NCBI GenBank assembly: GCA_021292105.1
Contig: CM037860.1
Span: 9,566,698-9,630,697, forward strand
Reading direction: 5' to 3'
DNA from: Anadara kagoshimensis
Taxonomy: Eukaryota > Mollusca > Bivalvia > Arcoida > Arcidae
DNA length: 64,000 bases
Shown here: in pieces, positions 56,693 through 64,000 of the stretch
How positions within the stretch are numbered: position 1 is the first letter of the stretch
Layout: every line of letters begins with the position of its first letter
Program-made: the position numbers and the translations under genes
Notes under the pieces: model-generated
What the model saw: only the letters and a program-made list of their open reading frames with translations
Told to the model about the DNA's origin: nothing
Databases searched by the model: none

Positions 56693-57745
56693 GACGTTTC
56701 GTCCCATAGGACTTTTCGTCCCATGCCATTTCGTACCATTTTCGAGACATTTCGTACCATGTTCAGGACTTTTAGCCATAATTATAAGACGTTTCGTACC
56801 ATAGGACTTTTCGTCCCATGACATTTCGTAACATTTTAATGACTTTTTAAAGATATTTTATTAATTAATTACTTATTTATTTTGTTTTTGAACTGTGTTA
56901 TAAATAAAATTTAGGACTTTTGTCCCATGACATTTCGTAACATTTAATGACTTTTTAAAGAGATTTTATTAATTAATTAATTTATTTATTTATTTATTAT
57001 CTGTTGTTTTTTTTACTGTGTTATAAATAAAATTTAGTTACATAGATATATTTAATTTCCCCGTCTTGTCCTTTTAACAGTGTTAAGGGGGATGATTAAG
57101 GTATACATCTTTATTTTTTATATGGATTTAACTAACCACAATTTTATGCCAGTATACTTTCTTTTTTCTCTCGCTTTATCATTAAATAAACTTTAAAGCC
57201 ATAAAGTCTCAGTATTTCATTTTTAATACCAATAAAAGCATGTTTCCACAATTTTTATTGTTCTGTTGATGGAAACGTTCTACAAACATGAGGAAGCGTA
57301 CGTGGATTTACATCACTTGATGTCCTGCTTATAGAAATGTAAGAGTGATATATTGTTGAAAAATGGCAATGTTAAAAAGTATCCATAAAATCTGAAAAAA
57401 TAAGATGCAGAAAAATAGGATGTGCACGTGTCCAATATGTAATAATAATATCATGCAAATTTAGTTTCAGACCGTTAGTGGAGGTGCACATGTTCAATGA
57501 ATATAGCATAACAAATGTATAATGCCAGGACGAAAAGTACTACACGGGTCCAAATATGACATTAAACGTTCTGAACAAATTACTTAATGTAATGGTACAT
57601 CTTAAAAATGGGGAACAGAAAGTCCCCAAAATGTTTAAGAAATATTATGGGACAAAAAGTCTTATGGTACGAAACGTCTTAGAAGTTTGGGACGAAAAGT
57701 CCTGAATATGGTACGAAATGGCATGGGACGAAACGTCTTGCATCC
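56693..57745. mobile_element. Foldback element with repeated GGGACGAAA motifs
   Basis: The left side (56693-56830) has GACGTTTCGTCCCAT, GGACTTTTCGTCCCATG and ATTTCGTACCAT, and the right side (57645-57745) the reverse complements in mirrored order. Each arm is built of short repeats of TGGGACGAAA or TGGTACGAAA plus CGTC/AGTC. A further partial copy is at about 56911-56955. The centre is AT-rich and has no coding capacity. Confidence 0.75.
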
Positions 57746-57761
57746 GAACGACACACACCCT

Positions 57762-57762
<1 letters not shown>

Positions 57763-57792
<30 letters not shown>
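57763..57792. repeat. Poly-C run (30 nt)
   Basis: Thirty consecutive C, then TCCCCC, directly beside the foldback arm. The G-rich complement could form quadruplex structures and the run is a likely place for sequencing error. Confidence 0.95.
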
Positions 57793-57795
<3 letters not shown>

Positions 57796-58459
57796 CCCAT
57801 ATCTATTCAGGAAAAGAAGAGCCGCCCGATATAATTTGTCCAATTGTCACAATCATACCTATATATTTTGACTGCAAATGTTCTAACTGACTGTGAATAT
57901 TGTATCTGTCGCCCATTCTTTCTTGATCTATAATAATTCAGATAGAAATTAAAATTCGATAAGTAGAAAAAGTGTAGGCCAACTGGCAGGATATTTTACA
58001 AGTCCTTTTCGATTAATTTCAAATAAATTTCTTTGTAACTTTCATATTATTACATTCAGTATGAACTATATTTTTTAAATTTGTTTACAAATAAAAAATT
58101 AGTTGAATTCTTTTTATCTTATTTGACAATATTTGTGGCCTACACGTTTTCTTACTAGTCTCAAAATCAACGCTTCTTATTATCTCCCTTTTTCTTCCGG
58201 TCAGTCTCTACCTTATTCTGGCACGTAAATGTTTTAAACTCTATACAAGCGTATTTTCCATTTTAGTATGGCATGTTACGGTAATTAATACTTGTGTTTT
58301 AATGATCTTTTCAAAGTGAATCCGTACTTGCGTACATGAAACTGAAATATCATTCAGATGTTTACATTCGCCGGACCACTTCGTACATGGTAAAGAAGCG
58401 TGCGCAAGTCTGGCGGGTGTTTAAATATCAGTAGGCGACAACAAGAAACATTTGTTACA
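57793..58459. promoter_or_regulatory. Probable promoter and 5' UTR region of RCC1
   Basis: The 120 bp before the proposed first exon end (58460-58462) are less AT-rich than surroundings and contain several CpGs (GCGTGCGCAAGTCTGGCGGG). No TATA box at a convincing distance was seen. The transcription start is not determined. Confidence 0.35.
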
Positions 58460-61400
58460 ATGGTGAGCTGAGCATTATTTTCTAAAATATCATTTTATTT
58501 TGGTGATGATTCTATGAATTTTGGTGTTTTCATTTAATATTTTATATGGTTAATCTTTCATTTTAAAGCAGTTTATATAAGGGGTTTATTTGGTCTCCCT
58601 TCTTGTTCTTCTTGTCTCTGTATAAGCTTCCTGTTTTAGGAACACCCCGAAGGTAACACATGCACGAGATTTAACAGATGATTAAGTTTAAATTTAAAGT
58701 ACATGTTTATTAAACCCCTTGCTTGATGTCGGACTGTGTTAGACGTCTTTTTGTTGACTGATTATAGGACCCTTGGCCTGGTTGCTGACGTGTTTTGTTT
58801 TAGAAGTGTTTCTTCCATGTATCAGGCTATGCGGGGTTTTGTATTTTCATTTTCAGTCTTTATTCTTGAAATATATTGTCCTCTTGTAGTGCACAGTATT
58901 GGACTGTAATTATATCTGTTTTCCACATCAACTGTTGGTTCCGTCACTTTTGACGATTACACAAGGTAACGTATGGTGCTGGTCATAAGAGTAGCAGTGC
59001 TCCAGATAGAGTGCGTAATTACGCAAATCTTTTGGACAAAAATGCATTAAATTAAAAATCCATGCATCTTGGAACGCAAAACTAAAAGCTTGTTAAGAAT
59101 TAGAAATTCACTTTGTGCATATTTTATAATTTATGGTAAATCATCCTGATGGAGAAGCGAGACAAACTCAAATTATATATAGTAGGGCAATGACATTGAT
59201 ATACTAAAAAGTAATTTAGGTATGTAAAAGGGAGATAATTATTTACAGGTCTCCTGTTCTTCTCTAAAATAGCGCACATCCAACTGAAAACACCGACACA
59301 TTCTGTCTATGGTTAATAATAACTAATTCTCAATGTGAATGGAGAAGCATAAATGCAAAATTTAAGAAAATAAACATCAGTTATTGATGTTAAAGTTTGT
59401 GAATCAAACTTATGTAAGCAGCCGCGATAAAATTGACATTTTGTAATTTGTAATATTTGCAATTTTTCCTTCAATTTGTGAAATTAGCAAAAAATTCCAT
59501 CACAAAAAAATTACCACATTTACAGTAAATTAGAGGAGTGCTTTAATGATTTATCCTTGCAGAACGAGTCAAATAAAATAAAAATTAACAAGATATAGAA
59601 TATTTGAAACTAAACAGAATTCTAATAAAAGAAATATTGTTGATTTTTCAGTATTGATTTAACCATATTAAGCATTGCAACAAAAATCTGTGCTTCATTA
59701 AGAATTGTGCCTCAAAAATTATCTGGAGCACTGGAGTAGGAGAGAAAAATTATAGGAAAGTTAGAAACTGATTTACATCTACTGTAGGAACCACTGTGGC
59801 TGTGACAGTGAAATTCTCTTTATATCCATAGAAAATCAAATAAATTTGAATAAAGTTTGATATTTTTCACTTACTTGTACCTAGTCGTAACAGGAACTCT
59901 GTATGCACATCCGCGATTGTCATAAAGTATGTCTGTAAAAAGGAAAATGTTGGAGGTATGGGGATTTTACACATGCGAAAATGACGATGTTTACACCGGA
60001 AGTGATGTCATTGGTGATGTTTTTACATCATATGCGCAACAGAAGCCGCCATTTGCATGGTTTTTCAACATGTTAAATCCCCATAACACCAACGTTTTTC
60101 CCTATGCAGATATATTTTAGGCTAATCGCAGATGCGCATACAGATTTCCTGTTATGACTAGGTACAAGTAAGTGAAAAATATCAATCTTTATTCAAATTT
60201 ATTTGATTTTATATGGATATAAAGAGAATTTCACTGTCACAGTCACAGTGGTTCCTACAGTAGAAGAATAGATAAAAGATAGAATTCCAGCTGTGTTTTC
60301 TCCCCTCAGCCCAAGCCTTCCATTTACAATGGCCATGGCTGGTACAGCCTTGAGAGTATATAGCAGCTACTTACAAGTTACAGCTGCAGACCTACATAAA
60401 GATTAGATGTAGATGGAGCCAAGTCCCCGCTTGAAGGATACCAAGTCAGGGCAATATAATCAGGTAGACTGTTTTATGCTGTCCTGGGAAAGAACAAGCA
60501 TCAATGCCTATGTTACAATATGTCGATATAGTTTGCATTCTGTAGTTCCTAAGTGTGTTAACCTGGTGTAGTTTAGATTTTCAGCAATGTTGTTGATGAA
60601 AATCAGAAACAAGGTTGGTTTCAATACTCAGACTGAGATGGTTTGTACTTTGATGTGCATTAATGTTGACATAATGATTGTTAATATATAAACTACATAT
60701 ATCATGGCATGTTTGCAATAGCTAGAATTCTCATTGTAAGGACTGAAGTTTTGTGGGCCAAGACATAATTAGACAACTGGATGAAATTCATGTAAACATT
60801 TTGGTTTTTGCAACACTAAATGACTAATGTGAATTTTAGTGGGCAAATTTGAAAAAAATGAGTATTGATTTCTCCCAGGAGACACATTTATTCAGTAGTA
60901 ATTAAATTCACACAAAACCAGTGTTATATAAAGCAAGGTGTTCAGTTTTTACAGGTTCTACTGTATAAATAATTAAGATTAAATTATTGTAAATAAGATG
61001 TTTTACATATTGTTAGATGGCTAAAAAAGGAAAGAAAAGATTAAGAGAATCAGAGGGAAGCCCCAAGACAATCAAAAGACATAAAAGTAAGTACTGGTAC
61101 TAGTGTTGTTTGTTGTGAATTATGTGTCTGTTTTGGGGAAAAAAGTGTATGTTATGGTTGGCTTTGCCCATCCAAGAACAGTAACATTCTAGATGAACAG
61201 ACTGGCCTTTATTGGATTCTCTTTAAATTTAAAATATATAATCTAATTAGCAAAAGATGTTGCACAAGTTGTGCCCCGTTTACCAAATAATTAATTTTAA
61301 AAAAATCTGAAACACATGACAGAAATCAATTTAATTTGATGTCCCCATGGTTTTAACCTTATAATTTATAGATTTTGTGAATTTGGTTGAAAAATGGGTC

Positions 61401-62631
61401 ATGTGTTGTGTTTAAATTTGAAAATGTCATAAAACTGCTAAAAATTGTTAAATTATAATTTGATAATTTGAACAGATAATTTTCATTTTTAACATTTTAT
61501 TAATGTTTTACCTTTTACTAGATATTTTTATTATTTTAATCATAATCTACCGGTAATGTAAATTTTGATTTTCAGAAATTCAACAAAGTTCGTACAGGCC
61601 TGGAAAAGTCCTTAAATTTTTAGGTTTGTCCTAAAAAAAGACCCTAAAAACAAGTCTAACCCTAAAAAACCCTTGAATTTATCCTGAAGGCCCTAAAAAT
61701 CCCTTGAATTTGGCCAGTTGGGTGTCTGTAGACTGATATATATAAATAAATAAATTTATAAATTAGTTGCATTGAAATGAGCAATTTAAAGGTACCTGGT
61801 CCTCTCAAATGCCTAACTTTAACCTCCACTTCAAGTGTCGTTACTATGGGCATGTAAGTAATTGTTTGATTGATTTAAATGCCTTTGCACAGTTTTTTGC
61901 TAAAAAATGTCCCTTTGACTAGGCTTTAAATTTGCAAATAAGACCTTTAAATAGACACAAAAAATTCCTAAAATTTGGAGTCCAAATGTCTGTATGAACC
62001 CTGTTCAAGATGATCAACAAAAGTAAAAAGCATCAATAACAAAATTACAGTCAAACCTGTCTATAAAGGCCATCCAAGGGAACCAGTAAAAGTGGTCTTA
62101 ATGGGCAGGTGACCTTTATATACAGGTTCAAATAATATGAATAAAGAACAATTGGGATACAATTCTACTGGCCTTTATAAGCAGGTGGCCCTTATATAGA
62201 GGTGGCTTTAAGGCAGGTTCGACTGTATTTTAAAAAGAACACCAGTAACTAAAGGAAAGAGTAAATGATCATATAAAATATATGATGATGTTCCATGTGA
62301 GCAAACTCTATTTGGGTCTTTTCTTTTGCAAAAGAACAAATGTCATCTACTCACATGTATGACACAAGAAATTTGCTGTAGATATTGTTACAGCAAGTAC
62401 ACACAAACACACATGTATATCATGTCCTTTATTTTTTCAGTACACCACAGATCACACTCTAACTCCGGTGGTGGTCTAGTATTAACATGTGGTGAAGGAG
62501 ATGTTGGTCAGCTTGGCTTGGGAGAAGACATCATGGAGAAGACCCGCCCAGGACTGGTCAAGCTGGATGAGAAAGTAGTACAAGTTTGTGCAGGAGGAAT
62601 GCACACTGTTTGCTTGACTACTGATGGAGAG
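58460..62631 (+). CDS. RCC1: RCC1 (Ran guanine nucleotide exchange factor), 5' exons, continues beyond window
   Basis: Proposed coding exons are 58460-58462 (ATG then GTGAGC), 61017-61086 and 62441-62631. Exon 2 follows a TTGTTAG acceptor and encodes [14 protein letters not shown]...IKRHK, a basic nuclear-localisation tail. Exon 3 follows ATTTTTTCAG and encodes [29 protein letters not shown] and [16 protein letters not shown], the start of the seven-bladed RCC1 propeller with the characteristic GDVGQLG and AGGMHTVCL motifs. RCC1 exchanges GDP for GTP on Ran at chromatin, driving nuclear transport and spindle assembly. Phases match (exon 2 ends phase 1, exon 3 restores Ile). The safest start is 61017; the upstream ATG would add one Met. 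The remaining blades lie to the right of the window. Confidence 0.9.
59779..60263. mobile_element. 485-bp foldback element in RCC1 intron 1
   Basis: CTACTGTAGGAACCACTGTG at the left end is mirrored by CACAGTGGTTCCTACAGTAG at the right. Similarity between the arms continues for about 190 bp (GATATTTTTCACTTAC and GTAAGTGAAAAATATC). The open frame at 59929-60120 is internal to it and not a gene. Confidence 0.85.
61017..61086 (+). CDS. RCC1: RCC1 exon with basic N-terminal tail
   Basis: 70 nt, ending CATAAAA before GTAAGT. Eleven of the 23 residues are Lys or Arg, as in the chromatin-binding and importin-binding tail of known RCC1. Confidence 0.88.
62048..62225. mobile_element. Tigger/pogo-like MITE, 178 bp, in an RCC1 intron
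   Basis: Ends CAGTCAAACCTGTCTATAAA and (reverse complement) CAGTCGAACCTGCCTTAAAG, flanked by TA (62046-62047, 62226-62227). Related to the 174-bp element at 24081-24254. Confidence 0.82.
62441..62631 (+). CDS. RCC1: RCC1 exon, first propeller blade
   Basis: 191 nt, ending GGAGAG before GTAGGA. VHHRSH-like start and [16 protein letters not shown] correspond to the SHRSHS...[17 protein letters not shown] segment of vertebrate RCC1. Confidence 0.93.
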
Positions 62632-64000
62632 GTAGGATCATTTTAGATAAGAAATTAGAATTACCATGTTTGCAGTACTCTTGAACTTTTTGCCATTGGA
62701 CAGTTGAGAATTATTTGCTTTCCTAAAATATTCTTCACAATCATTCCAAAATAAATTGCCTTCATACAATGTTTTTTTTTAAAAAAGATGTATTGCAGTG
62801 GTAGAGCAAAGATACTTTATCTCACATTCTCACATTAGTCCCCAATTTATTTATTTATTTATTTTTATTTTTTTATTTTTTTTTTTTGAACTGACACAAT
62901 TCAGATTTCAAATGAGATACATCTGTCAGTGGATTTTATTGTACATATAAACAGATAGTAGAGGGTAAAGTGACCTTTTAATATGCCACACACATTAGCA
63001 CTATCTATACTTTAGCAATTTCTGTCACATTTATTTCTAAACATTAGCTAAGACATATGACCAAAATTGATTTGTATAATTCTCAGTTTAAAAAAAAAAC
63101 ATTTTTAAACACTCTCAGCTGAGGATGTGGTTATGACCACTGGCAAGTGGCAACTCTTAATGACTTGTTGTGCTGTTTTTGATTTTGGGAATTATTTGTA
63201 CATATTTCTTAATTCATGAATAATACAAATGTAATGATACAAGATCTGGCTATACACTTAATAATTGTAGTACATCAGTTCATCACATATTGTTCTAAGT
63301 CACCTTAATAAGTTTGTAATATAATTGAAATAAAACTGCTTTCAGATATTTCAGTTAAAACACACTATGCATATCTTTTCTCGGGATGAGTCCAAACATT
63401 ATAATCACTACAAAGTGTAAATTAACAATGATCACATATTAATGTATAGCTGATATGAAATCTTAATTGTTATTCCATAATTCCAATCTGAATACTGGTA
63501 ATCTAAAATCTCTATATTCTCTTTTTCTAAAATTCTAAAAATTGAAAAATTGTGTTCTTGTTTTTATATTTAAAAAAATAAAATTAGTTAATATTTTCTA
63601 GACACAACCCATGTTATTGATTTAGTAGGTGTCATGGTCTCAATTAAAGGTAATTAATGAAAGTACTTGATGGTCACTAATGGAAAATATCTGGGTGTTC
63701 TTAGCAATTAACAGAGAAGTGGGAGAAACAGGATGACCCCAAGAGTTTCTATAAGTATTTAAGCTAATTTGAGTTAAGCCCCTTTGAGAGGTGATAAAAC
63801 AGCCATGGGATAATCCCTTGTATAGACTTGGTGAGACAGGAAGTATTTCCTTAATTGCAATAAAATAGCTAAGAATGTTTAGATAAAGAATCTAATGAAC
63901 ATTTGCTCCAAATACATATATCTAAAGTTACATGTAACTTATTTGAAAATCTTGATAAAATAAAATAAGAAATATACAGCATACTGAACAAAATTGTAAT
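62632..64000. other. RCC1 intron 3 (start), no further exon seen
   Basis: AT-rich sequence after a GTAGGA donor. I looked for the next propeller exon (expected to start VYSFG-like) and did not find it before the window ends. Confidence 0.5.

Noticed and set aside
57687-57890. Frame with a polyproline stretch
   Set aside because: The prolines come from the C30 homopolymer and the rest from a foldback arm.
59929-60120. 63-residue frame
   Set aside because: Lies across the centre of the 485-bp foldback in an RCC1 intron; no homology.

Overview
The window looks like AT-rich nuclear DNA of a mollusc, most likely a bivalve. It has spliced genes with long introns, a single-exon TRIM gene, several tRNA-derived SINEs of the V-SINE/RUDI type described from molluscs, and many non-autonomous DNA transposons. 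The species cannot be read from the sequence.

Genes. (1) 510-2561 (+): an intact single-exon RING/B-box/coiled-coil/propeller TRIM-type E3 ligase. (2) 11510-11863 (+): an orphan terminal exon with a GIY-YIG-like motif. (3) 14705-29558 (-): a complete nine-exon DEPTOR gene (two DEP domains, Ser-rich linker, PDZ domain; 428 residues), reconstructed exon by exon from splice sites whose phases all agree. (4) 34251-35237 (-): a cholesterol-25-hydroxylase-like membrane di-iron hydroxylase. (5) 51900 (+): the first 14 codons of a short-chain dehydrogenase, cut off by a repeat. (6) 54934-55132 (-): the last exon of an SF3B5-like splicing factor, frameshifted near its C-terminus. (7) 58460-62631 (+): the 5' end of RCC1, running off the right edge. 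There are also decayed genes: a C2H2 zinc-finger array (about 43.5-44.1 kb) and an 'EADTR' family gene (about 46.3-47.4 kb).

Repeats make up most of the rest. A dispersed family, here called DR1, with roughly 60-bp inverted ends, occurs at least 13 times, nearly always in the same orientation. A mariner element (catalytic Asp replaced by Gly) and a Harbinger-like element are nested in two DR1 copies. A Tc1-like element with TA duplications sits in the 3' part of a LINE remnant. There are Tigger/pogo-like MITEs, a 212-bp MITE in three copies, long foldback elements (one 2.4 kb with 456-bp arms, a 5-bp target duplication and the zinc-finger remnant), and a SINE with a 15-bp target duplication.

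Tandem arrays: a 4.5-kb array of a 62-bp unit begins about 270 bp upstream of the hydroxylase start codon and contains a 25-unit higher-order duplication. A 66-bp minisatellite and a 145-bp repeat carrying an AGGTCAAGGTCA motif in each unit lie in DEPTOR introns. An apparently perfect 530-bp tandem duplication lies at 32.68-33.74 kb. The genes do not form an operon or pathway; they are ordinary eukaryotic neighbours in a repeat-rich region.
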